A stretch of 46,140 nucleotides of DNA from an uncultured Candidatus Pelagibacter sp. (GCA_905612465.1 CAJQSC010000016.1:1-46140), one strand, 5' to 3'. Shown: positions 1 through 10,274, counted from the stretch's first letter. Numbers and translations are program-made. The notes: generated by a model not told the origin, from the letters alone.

Positions 1-60
1 AATTTTTTATTAATATGTATATAAAGCACTAAATTACAATTACTAATATATTATTCAAAT

Positions 61-1275
61 ATGGCTAAAATTAAAGTTAAAAACCCTGTTGCTGAACTTG
101 ATGGCGATGAAATGACAAGAATAATATGGGAGTTTATCAAAGGTAAACTTATCCTTCCATACTTAGATTTGGGTATAGAATATTTTGATTTAGGCATGAA
201 AAGCCGAGATAATACTAATGACCAAATAACAATTGATTCAGCTGCCGCAATTAAGAAAATTGGTGTTGGTATTAAATGTGCAACAATTACTCCTGATGAA
301 GCAAGAGTTGAAGAATTTGATTTAAAAAAGATGTGGAGATCTCCTAACGGAACTATAAGAAATATTATAGGAGGAACAGTATTTAGAGAGCCCATAGTTT
401 GTAAGAATATACCAAAATTAGTTCCTTCATGGACTGATCCTGTAATTATTGGAAGACATGCATTTGGAGACCAATATAGAGCTACAGATTTTAAGGTTCC
501 TGGAAAAGGTAAAATGGAAGTTAAATGGACAGCTGAAGATGGCAGCCAAGAGATTAAATATGAGGTCTTTAATTTTCCTGGTCCTGGGATAGCTCTATCA
601 ATGTATAATTTAGATAAATCAATAGAAGACTTTGCAAGATCCTGTTTTGGTTATGGTTTAATTAAAGGGTGGCCAGTTTATCTTTCTACAAAAAATACAA
701 TATTAAAACAATACGATGGTAGGTTTAAAGATATTTTTCAAGAAATTTTTGATAAAGAATTTAAAATAAAATTTGAAAAATTAAAAATTACATACGAACA
801 CAGACTAATTGATGACATGGTAGCATGCGCCATGAAGTGGAGTGGTAAATATATCTGGGCTTGTAAAAATTATGATGGTGATGTTCAATCAGATACTATG
901 GCACAAGGTTATGGTTCTTTAGGACTAATGACTAGTGTTCTACTAACTCCAGATGGAAAAGTAATGGAGGCTGAGGCAGCACATGGCACAGTCACAAGAC
1001 ATTACAGAATGCACCAACAAGGTAAAGAAACTTCTACAAATCCAATTGCCTCAATATTTGCTTGGACTAGAGGTCTTGCCCATAGGGGAAAATTAGATGG
1101 AAATGAAGAGCTGATTAATTTTTCAAATACTTTAGAAAAAGTTTGTATTGATTGTGTTGAAAATGGATCAATGACTAAAGATTTGGCAATTTTAATTGGA
1201 CCTTCAAGTAAATATTTAACTACTAGTGGTTTTTTAGATGAATTGGATGGTCAGCTTAAGAAAAAACTTAATTAA
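61..1275 (+). CDS. icd: NADP-dependent isocitrate dehydrogenase
   Basis: Oxidatively decarboxylates isocitrate to 2-oxoglutarate in the TCA cycle, making NADPH in the cytoplasm. The 404 residues match the eukaryote-like homodimeric NADP-IDH type in length and composition rather than the E. coli type. The isocitrate-binding segment SPNGTIRN starts at residue 94 and is followed by R109 and R132. The metal-binding region near [10 protein letters not shown] and the cofactor segment [12 protein letters not shown] are intact. The ATG at 61 begins [20 protein letters not shown], a normal family start. Only 60 bases of upstream sequence are visible, very AT-rich, with a TATAAA about 40 bases before the start. 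The stop overlaps that of convergent alaS by 8 bases (TTAATTAA). Confidence 0.97.
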   Translation: MAKIKVKNPVAELDGDEMTRIIWEFIKGKLILPYLDLGIEYFDLGMKSRDNTNDQITIDSAAAIKKIGVGIKCATITPDEARVEEFDLKKMWRSPNGTIRNIIGGTVFREPIVCKNIPKLVPSWTDPVIIGRHAFGDQYRATDFKVPGKGKMEVKWTAEDGSQEIKYEVFNFPGPGIALSMYNLDKSIEDFARSCFGYGLIKGWPVYLSTKNTILKQYDGRFKDIFQEIFDKEFKIKFEKLKITYEHRLIDDMVACAMKWSGKYIWACKNYDGDVQSDTMAQGYGSLGLMTSVLLTPDGKVMEAEAAHGTVTRHYRMHQQGKETSTNPIASIFAWTRGLAHRGKLDGNEELINFSNTLEKVCIDCVENGSMTKDLAILIGPSSKYLTTSGFLDELDGQLKKKLN

Positions 1276-3937
1276 TTAATTTCTTAATACTTTCAAAAGA
1301 TTCTTGAATTTTGTCAGGTAATGTTCCACCTGCCTGCGCAAAGTCAGCTCTTCCTCCACCACCTTTTCCACCAATGATCTCAGAGCCAACTCGAACAATT
1401 TTCACAGCATCAAATTTACCTTCTAATGTTTTGGTAACACCTACAGCTAGTCCAACTTTATTATCGTTGATTGCATAAATTATTACTAACCCTTCTCCAA
1501 TTTCTTTTTTTCCTTCATCAATCAACTTACGTAGATCTTTGAATGGTAAATCTAAAATATTTTGAAATCTAACTTTAACCCCATTAATAATCTGATCGTT
1601 AATTTTGTTTTTTGTCTTATCTTTTAAGATCAAGCCAACCGAAAGTTGATCAAGTTGCCTATTTAAATCCTTTATTAAAGATATTTGATTATTATTTTCG
1701 AGGTTAGGCTTTCCACCAAGTTCAATAATCTTTGATATTAGCTCTTTTAGGATTGCTTCATTTTTTTGATTTGACAAATTTGATAGGTTTTCTTTGTCTT
1801 TTAAAAAGTTCTCTAATTGGGTGTCTCTTAAAGCTTCAATTCTTCTAACGCCAGCTGCTATGGAAGATTGGCTTATTATCTTAAACTTCCCAATATCTGC
1901 TGTATTTAAAACGTGTGTTCCTCCGCACAATTCTGTTGAAAAAAATTGACCCTCTTCATCTCCCATAGATAAAACCCTGACCTCATCTCCATACTTTTCT
2001 CCAAATAAAGCTAGAGCACCATTCTTAACGGCCTCTTTAGGTGTCATTATTCGTGTTTTAACATCAGATTTTTTTTGGATCATTGAATTAACATGAGATT
2101 CCACTTTTTCAATCTCTTCCTCTGAAATAGGTTTCATGTGGCTAAAATCAAATCTCAATCTATCAGACTGTACCAATGATCCTTTCTGAGTTACATGTTC
2201 ACCTAAAACTCTTCTTAAGGACTCGTGTAATAAATGAGTAGCAGAATGATAGGCTCTAATACTATTCCTTCTTAAAACATCTATTTTTAATTCAACACTA
2301 TCATTTAGTTTAATTGAACCTTTTTTAACTTTTCCATAATGTGCAAATAAATCCCCTAGTTTTTTTTGAACATCTAAAACTTCAAATTCAAAATTTTCAT
2401 TTGAAATTATCCCTATATCAGCTACTTGACCTCCAGACTCACCATAAAAAGGTGTTTGATTTGTAATTATAATTCCTTCATCATTTTCTTGGAGGTCTTG
2501 GACCTCTTTATTATCCTTAAGAATTAAAGTTATTACACCTTCTGCTTTATCTGTGGCATATCCTAAAAAATCAGTTGCACCTAAACGATTTTTTATATTA
2601 AACCAGATTTGATCTAATGAACTATCCCCTGATCCTTTCCAATTTTTTTTTGCTAATTCTTTACTTTCTTTCATTAATAAATCGAATTTTTTATCATCTA
2701 CTGTTAATGATTTATTTTTTAAAATATCTGCTGTTAAATCTAATGGAAAACCAAATGTATCATAAAGTTTAAAAGCAACTTCACCTGGTAATACTTTTTT
2801 TACTTTTCCTATTTCTTCATTTAATATTTTTATTCCCCTATCTAATAAAACTAAAAACTTTTCCTCTTCTGCTTTTAAAGTTTCTTTTATTAATGACTGC
2901 GCTCTTTCTAATTCAGGATAATTATTTGACATCTCTTCTAATAATGTTTTAAAAATATCGTAAAAAACTGGCTTCTTAGAACCTAACAAATGTGAATGTC
3001 TCATGCCACGTCTCATAATTCTTCGAAGTACATATCCTCTCCCTTCATTCGATGGTAAAACTCCTTCTGCTAATAAAAAAGAGCTTGCACGTAAATGATC
3101 AGCTATCACTCTAAAACTAGATTGGTTAGCTTCGTTAACTCTAACATTCAATGAATCAGATGCTGATTGAATTAATTTTTTGAAGTGATCTGTTTCATAG
3201 TTGTCATGTGTTCCTTGCAACAGTGCCGCTATTCGCTCAAGTCCCATGCCAGTATCTACAGATGGTTTTGGAAGATTGATCCTTTTATCTTTTGAAATTT
3301 GCTCATATTGCATGAATACTAAATTCCATATCTCAATAAACCTGTTTCCATCTTCATTTTTAGTACCAGGTAGTCCACCATCTAAATGATCACCATGGTC
3401 ATAAAAAATTTCTGAACAAGGTCCACAAGGTCCAGTATCACCCATAGACCAAAAATTATCTGATGTTGCTATCTTGATTATTCTATCATCCCTAAAACCA
3501 GCTATTTTCTTCCAATAGTCAAAAGCTTGCTCATCATCATGATATACTGTTACGTAGAGACGGTTTTTATCAATTCCAAACTCTTTGGTTATTAGATTCC
3601 ACGCATATGTAATTGCTTCTTCCTTAAAGTAATCTCCAAATGAGAAGTTTCCAAGCATTTCAAAAAATGTGTGATGTCTTGGTGTGTAGCCAACATTTTC
3701 AAGATCATTGTGCTTTCCACCTGCGCGCACGCACTTTTGAGAAGTGGTTGCTCTTACATAGTCTCTTTTCTCTAATCCAGTAAGTACATTTTTGAACTGT
3801 ACCATACCAGAATTAGCAAACATTAATGTTGGGTCATTATTTGGAACTAAATTACTAGACTCAACTATCTTATGATCATTTTTTTTAAAATAATCCAGAA
3901 ATACATTTCTTATTTCATTTAAAGATTTGTCAGCCAT
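1268..3937 (-). CDS. alaS: Alanyl-tRNA synthetase
   Basis: Charges tRNA-Ala with alanine. At 889 residues it has the full bacterial length and all domains. The N-terminal class II catalytic core begins around [21 protein letters not shown]-type sequence, with the motif [17 protein letters not shown] near residue 170. The editing domain has the zinc-site motifs HSATHLLHE and CGGTHV in the second half. The C-terminal C-Ala part ends in a glycine-rich [16 protein letters not shown] segment. The ATG start gives [17 protein letters not shown], as in relatives. It converges on icd with an 8-base overlap and no hairpin between them. On its strand it lies after recA but is separated from it by a strong terminator, so it probably uses its own promoter in the 50 bases upstream. 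Confidence 0.98.
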   Translation of the reverse strand: MADKSLNEIRNVFLDYFKKNDHKIVESSNLVPNNDPTLMFANSGMVQFKNVLTGLEKRDYVRATTSQKCVRAGGKHNDLENVGYTPRHHTFFEMLGNFSFGDYFKEEAITYAWNLITKEFGIDKNRLYVTVYHDDEQAFDYWKKIAGFRDDRIIKIATSDNFWSMGDTGPCGPCSEIFYDHGDHLDGGLPGTKNEDGNRFIEIWNLVFMQYEQISKDKRINLPKPSVDTGMGLERIAALLQGTHDNYETDHFKKLIQSASDSLNVRVNEANQSSFRVIADHLRASSFLLAEGVLPSNEGRGYVLRRIMRRGMRHSHLLGSKKPVFYDIFKTLLEEMSNNYPELERAQSLIKETLKAEEEKFLVLLDRGIKILNEEIGKVKKVLPGEVAFKLYDTFGFPLDLTADILKNKSLTVDDKKFDLLMKESKELAKKNWKGSGDSSLDQIWFNIKNRLGATDFLGYATDKAEGVITLILKDNKEVQDLQENDEGIIITNQTPFYGESGGQVADIGIISNENFEFEVLDVQKKLGDLFAHYGKVKKGSIKLNDSVELKIDVLRRNSIRAYHSATHLLHESLRRVLGEHVTQKGSLVQSDRLRFDFSHMKPISEEEIEKVESHVNSMIQKKSDVKTRIMTPKEAVKNGALALFGEKYGDEVRVLSMGDEEGQFFSTELCGGTHVLNTADIGKFKIISQSSIAAGVRRIEALRDTQLENFLKDKENLSNLSNQKNEAILKELISKIIELGGKPNLENNNQISLIKDLNRQLDQLSVGLILKDKTKNKINDQIINGVKVRFQNILDLPFKDLRKLIDEGKKEIGEGLVIIYAINDNKVGLAVGVTKTLEGKFDAVKIVRVGSEIIGGKGGGGRADFAQAGGTLPDKIQESFESIKKLIN

Positions 3938-3985
3938 ACTTTTAAAATACAGCTTTTTTATTTGTTGTCTAGGTAAGTGTAAGGG

Positions 3986-4014
3986 AAAAAAGGCGCTTAA
4001 ATTAAGCGCCTTTT
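3986..4014 (-). terminator. Rho-independent terminator of recA
   Basis: A near-perfect inverted repeat with a GC-rich core (AAGGCGCTTAA against its complement) lies 27 bases beyond the recA stop. Read on the minus strand it ends in a run of six T residues (positions 3991-3986). Stem, loop and U-tract have the canonical order for minus-strand transcription, so it should end the recA message before alaS. It stands out sharply from the AT-rich surroundings. Confidence 0.9.
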
Positions 4015-4040
4015 AATAACTAAAGATGACTTTACTTTAA

Positions 4041-5189
4041 CTAATCTTTTTTGGGTGGTGTAACTTCTTCATTGATTTCCACCTTAGGGTCTTCTATTTG
4101 ATCTTTTGCAGCTTTTTCTGGATCAAGTGGATTTCCCTCAATTTTTTTTGCTATTACTCCAGCTTTTTCTCTTATTGCCATTTCTATCTCTGCAGCAATT
4201 TTAGGGTTTTGCTCTAAATAAATCTTAGCATTTTCTCTACCTTGGCCAATTTTTTCACCTTTGTATGCATACCATGCACCAGATTTTTCAACAATCTCAG
4301 CCTTTGCTCCAAGGTCAACTAATTCACCTACTTTACTAATACCCTTTCCATACATAAGGTCAAATTCTACAACTTTAAATGGAGGTGCTACTTTATTTTT
4401 GACTACTTTAACCCTCGTTGAGTTACCAATAATTTCATCTCCATCTTTAATGGCACCAATTCTTCTGATATCCATTCTTACTGATGAATAAAATTTAAGT
4501 GCATTTCCGCCTGAAGTAGTCTCAGGACTTCCAAACATAACCCCAATTTTCATCCTAATTTGATTAATAAAAATCATCATAGTATTTGTACTTGAGATTG
4601 AACCTGTTAACTTTCTTAAAGCCTGACTCATTAATCTTGATTGAAGTCCTACATGGTGATCTCCCATTTCTCCTTCAATTTCTGCTCTAGGGGTTAATGC
4701 TGCAACTGAATCAACAACAATTACAGAAATGGAACCTGACTTAACTAACGTGTCAGCAATTTCTAATGCTTGCTCCCCTGTATCTGGTTGTGAAATTAAT
4801 AATTCTTCTGTATTTACACCAAGCTTTTTTGCATAAACTGGGTCTAAAGCATGCTCAGCATCTATAAATGCACATATTCCACCTGTTTTTTGAGCTTCAG
4901 CTAAAACTTGAAGGGCTAGGGTCGTTTTTCCAGATGATTCAGGACCATAGATTTCAATTACTCTTCCTTTAGGTAGGCCACCTATCCCAAGCGCAACATC
5001 TAAACTTAATGAACCCGTTGATACTGATTCAATATCCATTGCTCTTCTTTCGCCAAGCTTCATTACCGAACCTTTTCCAAAATTATCTGTAATTTGTGCT
5101 ATTGCTGCGTCTAAAGCTTTTTGTTTTTCACTGCCTTCGGCTTGTTGTGCTTTTGTAGTTTTAACCACTTTTAATTTGTTTTTATTCAT
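4041..5189 (-). CDS. recA: Recombinase RecA
   Basis: Strand-exchange ATPase of homologous recombination and co-protease for LexA and UmuD in the SOS response. The 382 residues carry Walker [10 protein letters not shown] at positions 82-90, a Walker B region [12 protein letters not shown], the LexA/DNA-binding loop regions ([21 protein letters not shown] and the [22 protein letters not shown] stretch), and an acidic, proline-containing C-terminal tail. The N-terminus is slightly extended and lysine-rich, as in other alphaproteobacteria. It has its own terminator and a likely SOS-type site upstream. It is monocistronic between tolC and alaS. Confidence 0.98.
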   Translation of the reverse strand: MNKNKLKVVKTTKAQQAEGSEKQKALDAAIAQITDNFGKGSVMKLGERRAMDIESVSTGSLSLDVALGIGGLPKGRVIEIYGPESSGKTTLALQVLAEAQKTGGICAFIDAEHALDPVYAKKLGVNTEELLISQPDTGEQALEIADTLVKSGSISVIVVDSVAALTPRAEIEGEMGDHHVGLQSRLMSQALRKLTGSISSTNTMMIFINQIRMKIGVMFGSPETTSGGNALKFYSSVRMDIRRIGAIKDGDEIIGNSTRVKVVKNKVAPPFKVVEFDLMYGKGISKVGELVDLGAKAEIVEKSGAWYAYKGEKIGQGRENAKIYLEQNPKIAAEIEMAIREKAGVIAKKIEGNPLDPEKAAKDQIEDPKVEINEEVTPPKKD

Positions 5190-5217
5190 TTTATGCCTTT
5201 TTTATTAAATAATTAGT

Positions 5218-5232
5218 GTTCGAATCGAGTTT
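5218..5232 (-). promoter_or_regulatory. Probable SOS (LexA) box upstream of recA
   Basis: On the plus strand the bases read GTTC, seven bases, GTTT. This is one mismatch from the alphaproteobacterial LexA consensus GTTC-N7-GTTC. It lies 29-43 bases before the recA start, just downstream of a weak -35/-10 pair (TTGATA, 16 bases, TACATT, read on the minus strand), where a repressor would block initiation. The assignment rests on the site and on what is known of recA control. lexA itself is not in the window. Confidence 0.5.
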
Positions 5233-5294
5233 TAAATGTACACATTTTGTTCTCATTATCAATAGTTAATTTTTTTAATGACAAATTGGCTTTA

Positions 5295-6590
5295 TTACTT
5301 AAGTTTTAGGTGAGTGCTATTTAATAGACCAATAGACTTTAGAACATTAAATTGAGCTAGTAGATAGTTTCTTTCTGAATTTGCTAAACTAATTCTAGAA
5401 TTTAGTAAAATAGAATTAGATTGAATAACATCTAGTGTAGACCTTCCAATTCCCGATTCATACTCAACTGTTATTCCTTCATTTGCAATTTCAGCTGCCT
5501 TAACTTGAGACTTGACTGAATTTAATAAACTTTTTGAAGACTGAAGTGTAGACCATGAGATTGCTACATTGCTGTTATTGGTTTTTGTAATACTGTTTAA
5601 CAATAATTTTTTTCTATTTTTTAAATTTCGACTTTTATTTAATGAAGCTCTATTTTTTCCACCTGAATATATTGGCCAAGTAACAGTTGCTTTTAAAATA
5701 TTCTTATTACGCTCATCATATGATGAACTCAAATCTTGAGATCTAGAATTTTCATAAGAAAGTTTTGCAGAAGGTGATAGATCAGACCGAGAAATAAGCA
5801 CATCTTTTTGTGACTGTTCATATTCTAATTTTGCTATAATTAATTCAGGATTATGTATTTTTGAAGTATCGATTGCATCACTCAAACTACTCGGGAGCAT
5901 AAGATTAATATCAAAATTCTTATTTAAACTATTTATATCTATAATTGGTCCAATTACATTTTCATAATTTAATTTATTTGATATAATTTCATTTTGAGAT
6001 TGAATAAAATTTGCTCGTGCTCCAGCTAATGAAGATTCTGATTGAGCTAAATCTGAAATAGTAATTTGACCTCGTTCAAGTCTAGCTTTATTGATTTCAA
6101 CTTGTCGTTCTAGCAAATTAAGATTACTTTGATTAATCTTTAATTTTTCATTAGCTAATATTAATCCTGAATAGGCTTCAATTGCTTTTAATAAAACCTC
6201 TTGTTCCTTTTTTAATAATCTTGTAATCGCAAGATCAATTCCAATTTCATTTTTTTTAACATCAGCATTTATACCAAAGTCTATTAACGTTTGTTCAATT
6301 TTTATAGATTGAGTAGAAGGATCAACATCATTAACTGATTGCTCAACTCCAGTTCTATTAGTCAATTTATTTGTGTTTTCTTGACTTTTGCTTCCTGAGA
6401 TTACGACTGATGGTAAATAATTACTTTTTGAAATTTTTAAATCATCTTCTGAAATACTAATATTTTCTCTCTCAGCGTTTAAATCAGTATTATTTTTATA
6501 AGTTTCATTAAGTGCTTCAAATAAAGTTATAGCAAAAACTTGTTGGCTTAAAAATATAAGTGAGAATAGAATTAAAGTTATTTTTTTCAT
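5295..6590 (-). CDS. TolC-family outer-membrane efflux/secretion channel
   Basis: Predicted outer-membrane factor that joins an inner-membrane pump or type I secretion system to the exterior. It is 431 residues long. Residues 1-20 form a Sec signal peptide (MKKITLILFSLIFLSQQVFA). The mature protein starts with the typical TLFEALNETYKNNTDL segment, followed by long heptad-rich helices in two repeats, each ending in strand-like sequence such as ATVTWPIYSGG. This is the OEP repeat layout. The start codon overlaps the stop of the upstream kinase gene by one base (TAATG), implying co-transcription. No inner-membrane pump or adaptor is nearby, so the substrate cannot be told. Confidence 0.9.
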   Translation of the reverse strand: MKKITLILFSLIFLSQQVFAITLFEALNETYKNNTDLNAERENISISEDDLKISKSNYLPSVVISGSKSQENTNKLTNRTGVEQSVNDVDPSTQSIKIEQTLIDFGINADVKKNEIGIDLAITRLLKKEQEVLLKAIEAYSGLILANEKLKINQSNLNLLERQVEINKARLERGQITISDLAQSESSLAGARANFIQSQNEIISNKLNYENVIGPIIDINSLNKNFDINLMLPSSLSDAIDTSKIHNPELIIAKLEYEQSQKDVLISRSDLSPSAKLSYENSRSQDLSSSYDERNKNILKATVTWPIYSGGKNRASLNKSRNLKNRKKLLLNSITKTNNSNVAISWSTLQSSKSLLNSVKSQVKAAEIANEGITVEYESGIGRSTLDVIQSNSILLNSRISLANSERNYLLAQFNVLKSIGLLNSTHLKLK

Positions 6591-7516
6591 TATTTTCTAA
6601 ATTTTATCTTTTCAATTTGGTGATTAATATTTAAATTCATTATTATAGATGAGCTTTTTAACGCATCTTTAAACATTTGTTGAGTAATTCTTTGATAAGT
6701 TTGCATAAAACTTATTACATCTACACTGCTCATAATTTTTAGATTTTTCTTATCTTTTGCTTGAATCCAAAGTTTTCTCTCTTGTTTTAATCTCCATTCT
6801 CTTAATAAATTAAAGTTTTTGGCTTTTAAATATAGAAGTCCATCTAACTGATTAAATAATAACTTATACTTGGTTTTTAATTGATTGTTAACATGAGTTC
6901 TCCATTTAGCGCTCTGATCCTGAGCTTTCTCGAGTGAGTTAATTGATTTTTTAAGCTGGTTAGCTGTTTGGGCTCTAGCCCCGACGCACCAACCTTCAAA
7001 AATTATAACATCTGGCTTAGATTCAATTTTATGCCATAAGTTCTTTGGATAACGATCATCTATCGCTTTATTAAATGTTGGAACTTTTAAACTTTTAAAG
7101 TTTTTACTTTTAATTTTTTTAAAGAAACTCAACATTAAGTCTATATCGTGAGTTCCAGGAACTCCTCTCGTCATTAATAAAGGATGCTTATTGTTAGCTA
7201 ATAACCTTCTATCTTTTCTTGTTTTATAAAAATCATCAATAGAAACTTTAAAAACATTTAACTTAAAATATTTTTGTAAAATTAAAGTTAAAATTGATGA
7301 GATGGTAGTTTTTCCAGAACCTTGTCCTCCAGCTAATCCAATAATTAGAGGTTGTTTTTTATCAACTTTTTTTGCTATCCAAAAACTTACAGGAATTAAA
7401 AAGGATTTAATCATCCTATCCTTATTTTTAAACTTATCTCTCTTTGTTTCTTGAGATGAGATAAATTTAAGACAATCTTTTTTTACTTTAATAAAACAAT
7501 CATTGACTTGTTGCAT
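6590..7516 (-). CDS. D-glycerate 3-kinase-like P-loop kinase
   Basis: Likely phosphorylates glycerate to 3-phosphoglycerate; the family also includes yeast Tda10-type P-loop proteins. It is 308 residues long, with Walker A GGQGSGKT at 63-70. Further family features follow in order: SIDDFYKTRKDR, TRGVPGTHDIDL, PTFNKAIDDRYP and IIFEGWCVGAR, the usual sequence of the plant-type GLYK family. SAR11 bacteria process glycolate and glycine, so a glycerate kinase fits, but the substrate is inferred. The start follows the GFA-family gene by 6 bases and the stop overlaps the TolC-type start, so it belongs to a four-gene minus-strand unit. Confidence 0.8.
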   Translation of the reverse strand: MQQVNDCFIKVKKDCLKFISSQETKRDKFKNKDRMIKSFLIPVSFWIAKKVDKKQPLIIGLAGGQGSGKTTISSILTLILQKYFKLNVFKVSIDDFYKTRKDRRLLANNKHPLLMTRGVPGTHDIDLMLSFFKKIKSKNFKSLKVPTFNKAIDDRYPKNLWHKIESKPDVIIFEGWCVGARAQTANQLKKSINSLEKAQDQSAKWRTHVNNQLKTKYKLLFNQLDGLLYLKAKNFNLLREWRLKQERKLWIQAKDKKNLKIMSSVDVISFMQTYQRITQQMFKDALKSSSIIMNLNINHQIEKIKFRK

Positions 7517-7522
7517 AAAAAA

Positions 7523-7885
7523 TTATTTTTTATCAAGAGGATGATTTTGACCATCATTCACAGCAACATCTTTTAATTCAAAAGTGTTTACATCATCAAT
7601 ACATCCAAGATTAAATCCTGTCATTGCTGGATTGGCTCTTGGGTTATGATGTGTATAAATTCCACAATTAGAACAGAAATAGTGTTTCGCAATTTTTGAA
7701 TGAAACTGATAAAGTTTTAATTTATCTTCACCTTTAATAATCTTAAAATCTTCATTCTTAACCATAGACATAATTGCTCCTTTTCTTTTACAAATTGAGC
7801 AGTTACATTTTAAAACTTTTTCTAAGTTATCAGCTACGTTTATTTCTACCTCTACTTCTCCACAGTGGCATGTTAGTTTTTTCAT
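7523..7885 (-). CDS. GFA-family (CENP-V/GFA) zinc protein
   Basis: Small 120-residue protein of the glutathione-dependent formaldehyde-activating enzyme superfamily. The cysteine pattern is complete: C6-H-C8, then C27-N-C29-x2-C32, and a later FCSNCGIYTHH motif, giving the two zinc sites of the fold. Family members act on S-hydroxymethylglutathione or related adducts, but most are uncharacterised and the reaction here is not established. The start directly abuts the stop of the SOUL gene upstream and the next gene begins 6 bases after its end, so it is in the middle of an operon. Confidence 0.85.
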   Translation of the reverse strand: MKKLTCHCGEVEVEINVADNLEKVLKCNCSICKRKGAIMSMVKNEDFKIIKGEDKLKLYQFHSKIAKHYFCSNCGIYTHHNPRANPAMTGFNLGCIDDVNTFELKDVAVNDGQNHPLDKK

Positions 7886-8455
7886 CTATATTTCTCCTTT
7901 ATCTTTTATATTAATCACAAACATTGCCTCGTTTCTTCTTAGCAAAGGTAGAGTGAATGGGTTATTATAAGTTGCTTTAATAGGTGGACTCAAAATTAAT
8001 ATATTATCTTTCTTTAACTGATTTTTTAAAATATCTTTATGTTTAATGAAATTTTTATCAGAAGCTCTTCCTGAATATATAATAACCGCATAATAACCAC
8101 CTTTAATATTTAATATTTTAATATCTGAATTAGATGGATTCGGTGTATTACTTTTATTAAATCTTGAAGGTAAATAAAATTGCATAGTCATATTTCCTTT
8201 TTTTTCTATTTGAGTAACTGGTGTTGTCATCTTAATCTCCTCATTATTCTCATTATCACCAGAAATGTATTTAAATAATTTTCTAAAACTGCTACCTTGA
8301 TTTGATATTTCTGCTTCAATGGCTAAACGATCAGAATATTTTCTAATTTCATAAATTTCATTTTTCTTGATTACTTGATAGTTTGCCTCTTCATAAGCCA
8401 TACAGTTAGAAGTTATAATTAAACCAAGTGTTATAATCGATAGAATTTTTTTCAT
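7886..8455 (-). CDS. SOUL-family heme-binding protein, secreted
   Basis: A 189-residue protein with an N-terminal signal sequence (about residues 1-20, MKKILSIITLGLIITSNCMA; the late cysteine could also allow a lipoprotein reading). It is followed by a SOUL domain: YEEANYQVIKKNEIYEIRKY near the start, then IKMTTPVTQIE and a C-terminal PFTLPLLRRNEAMFVI segment. SOUL proteins bind heme or tetrapyrroles; their role in bacteria is unclear. It is the first gene of the minus-strand unit SOUL, GFA, kinase, TolC, and is divergent from umuDC. Its upstream region holds a tandem near-repeat at 8523-8545. Confidence 0.88.
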   Translation of the reverse strand: MKKILSIITLGLIITSNCMAYEEANYQVIKKNEIYEIRKYSDRLAIEAEISNQGSSFRKLFKYISGDNENNEEIKMTTPVTQIEKKGNMTMQFYLPSRFNKSNTPNPSNSDIKILNIKGGYYAVIIYSGRASDKNFIKHKDILKNQLKKDNILILSPPIKATYNNPFTLPLLRRNEAMFVINIKDKGEI

Positions 8456-8522
8456 TTTAATATGGGTTCTAAACTATCTCTGGTTGAAGTTATCCACAAG
8501 GGCACAAAATGTAGTTTCAATG

Positions 8523-8545
8523 TTCACCTTTTGATTCACCTTTGA
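8523..8545. repeat. Tandem near-perfect direct repeat between SOUL gene and umuD
   Basis: TTCACCTTTTGA is followed at once by TTCACCTTTGA, two copies differing by one T. They lie in the 165-base divergent region between the SOUL gene and umuD, roughly 70 bases from the SOUL start. A tandem half-site could be a regulator binding site; chance in AT-rich DNA is possible. The first copy also contains GTTC, N7, GATT, a poor resemblance to an SOS box. Confidence 0.4.
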
Positions 8546-8573
8546 CTCAGTTACAGACTCAAAATACAACCTA

Positions 8574-8602
8574 TTGACTGTATTGTATAAGTGCTCTATT
8601 AA
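8574..8602 (+). promoter_or_regulatory. Predicted umuDC promoter
   Basis: TTGACT (8574-8579), a 17-base spacer and TATTAA (8597-8602) form a reasonable sigma-70 promoter. Initiation would be near 8609, about a dozen bases before umuD. The predicted start point falls inside the SOS box, the expected arrangement for LexA repression. Confidence 0.55.
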
Positions 8603-8605
8603 ATA

Positions 8606-8620
8606 GAACAAAACAAGAAC
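8606..8620 (+). promoter_or_regulatory. SOS (LexA) box of umuDC
   Basis: The bases read GAAC, AAAACAA, GAAC: an exact match to the direct-repeat GAAC-N7-GAAC form of the alphaproteobacterial LexA box. It ends on the base before the umuD ATG, so bound repressor would cover the transcription start and the ribosome entry site. Confidence 0.8.
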
Positions 8621-9016
8621 ATGAAATTAACTATCCCTTTTTATCTACATAAAGCAGGTGCAGGTTTTCCTTCTCCCGCAACAGACTACATAGAAGAAGA
8701 TGTAGATCTTAACATTCATCTGATCAAAAATGTTCCAGCAACTTTCATTATCAGAGTTCAAGGAAAATCGATGACCGATGTTGGTATTTATGATGGTGAC
8801 CTATTGGTTGTTGATAGAAGTTTAAAACCTAAAAATTTTTCAACAGTTGTTGCAAATGTTCATGATGAATTAGTTGTTAAAAGTTTTGTTAAATCAAAGG
8901 ATGGACAATTTTTGACATCAGGCTCAAAAAATATTGAAGACAAAATAATTATTGGAGATGAAATGGAAGTATTTATTTGGGGAGTTGTGACTTATGTTAT
9001 CCACTCAACATACTAA
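8621..9016 (+). CDS. umuD: UmuD-like translesion polymerase subunit (S24 peptidase)
   Basis: Self-cleaving partner of UmuC in DNA polymerase V, activated by RecA filaments during the SOS response. The 131 residues align with UmuD: the cleavage region [12 protein letters not shown] places the scissile bond at A14-G15. The nucleophile is S50 (in VQGKSMTD) and the general base is K87 (in LVVKSF), the same 37-residue spacing as E. coli S60/K97. There is no N-terminal helix-turn-helix, so it is not LexA. The start sits directly after an SOS box, and its 3' end overlaps umuC by 23 bases. Confidence 0.93.
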   Translation: MKLTIPFYLHKAGAGFPSPATDYIEEDVDLNIHLIKNVPATFIIRVQGKSMTDVGIYDGDLLVVDRSLKPKNFSTVVANVHDELVVKSFVKSKDGQFLTSGSKNIEDKIIIGDEMEVFIWGVVTYVIHSTY

Positions 9017-10274
9017 AAAAATAGCACTTGTTGATTGCAATTCTTTTTATGTTTCTTGTGAAAGATTATTTAATCCTAAAATTAGAAATAAACCTGTAGT
9101 CGTTTTATCTAATAATGATGGCTGTATCATTGCAAGGTCAAATGAAGCTAAAGCTCTTGGTATAAAAATGGGAGAACCTTACTTTAAAGCTAAAGATATA
9201 ATACTTAGAAATAATGTTTATGTTTTTTCTTCAAACTATTCTTTATATGGAGATTTATCTAGAAGGGTGATGAGAACTTTAAAAAGGTTTAATCCTGAGT
9301 TAGAAATATACTCTGTTGATGAAGCTTTTTTAGACTTAAGTAATTATCCCGATGATGAAGTAGAAGATGTTGGAAAAGAAATTAGAAGTATTGTTTTACA
9401 ATGGACTGGCATTCCAACTAGTATTGGTATTGCAAAAACAAAAACCTTGAGCAAGATTGCAAATCATATAGCAAAAAAAAAACAATCTGGTGTAACAAAC
9501 TTAATAGGAATTGAAAATATTGATCCACTATTAGAAAAAATAGATATAAATGATGTTTGGGGAGTTGGAAAACAACTTACAAAATTTTATCATCAAAATG
9601 GAATTTATAATGCTAAGCAATTAAAAAATATGTCAAATACTTGGATTAAAAAAAGTTCTAATGTATTAAGTTCTAGAACTGCATTAGAACTTAGAGGTAT
9701 TCCCTGTATTCCTATAGATCTGAAAGGTTCTAAAAGAAAAAGCTGTGTGGTATCAAGATCGTTTGGTATCAGAGTTGAAAAATTTCAAGAACTCCAAGAA
9801 GCAGTAGCAAGTTATTGCTTAAATGCTTCTGAAAAAATTAGATCAGAGTCTTTAATTGCAAAATCAATAACTGTTTCGGTTAGAACAAGTCCATTTCAAA
9901 ATAGAGGAGTTTATTATTCAAATGCTAAGACTATAGATTTTCCAATAGCTACCAACAATAGTATTGAAATAGTTAAAACTGCTTTAGTTGCCTTAAATGA
10001 AATCTTTATAAATGGATATAGGTATCAAAAAGCAGGCATAACATTGACTGGTTTGGTTAGTTCAGATGGTAGTAAAAATTTATTCTCCTCAGAAAAAGAT
10101 GAGAAAATTAAAGGCTTAATGAGGTCTATTGATAGTACAAATTATAGATATGGCAGATCAACGCTAAGTTTAGCTAGTGCTGGAGTAAATAAGAAGTGGA
10201 ATATGAGGAGAGATCATTCCTCAAAGATAGATACTGCTAACTTTCATTCACTACCGATAATAAAGGCTATCTAA
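8994..10274 (+). CDS. umuC: UmuC-like Y-family DNA polymerase V catalytic subunit
   Basis: Translesion DNA polymerase, 426 residues. The palm carboxylates are visible: D14 in [16 protein letters not shown], and the [10 protein letters not shown] motif near residue 105. Helix-hairpin-helix sequence ([13 protein letters not shown]) and a little-finger domain follow. In the C-terminal part SKNLF sits where E. coli UmuC has its beta-clamp motif QLNLF. The start lies inside umuD (23-base overlap), so translation is probably coupled. It ends 30 bases from the convergent lyase-like gene, with no clear terminator between. Confidence 0.94.
   Translation: MLSTQHTKKIALVDCNSFYVSCERLFNPKIRNKPVVVLSNNDGCIIARSNEAKALGIKMGEPYFKAKDIILRNNVYVFSSNYSLYGDLSRRVMRTLKRFNPELEIYSVDEAFLDLSNYPDDEVEDVGKEIRSIVLQWTGIPTSIGIAKTKTLSKIANHIAKKKQSGVTNLIGIENIDPLLEKIDINDVWGVGKQLTKFYHQNGIYNAKQLKNMSNTWIKKSSNVLSSRTALELRGIPCIPIDLKGSKRKSCVVSRSFGIRVEKFQELQEAVASYCLNASEKIRSESLIAKSITVSVRTSPFQNRGVYYSNAKTIDFPIATNNSIEIVKTALVALNEIFINGYRYQKAGITLTGLVSSDGSKNLFSSEKDEKIKGLMRSIDSTNYRYGRSTLSLASAGVNKKWNMRRDHSSKIDTANFHSLPIIKAI

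Noticed and set aside
51-395. Antisense ORFs over icd, alaS, recA, ppdK, glmM, ftsH and others
   Set aside because: They are shadows of real genes in other frames, with no family features and no room for their own signals.
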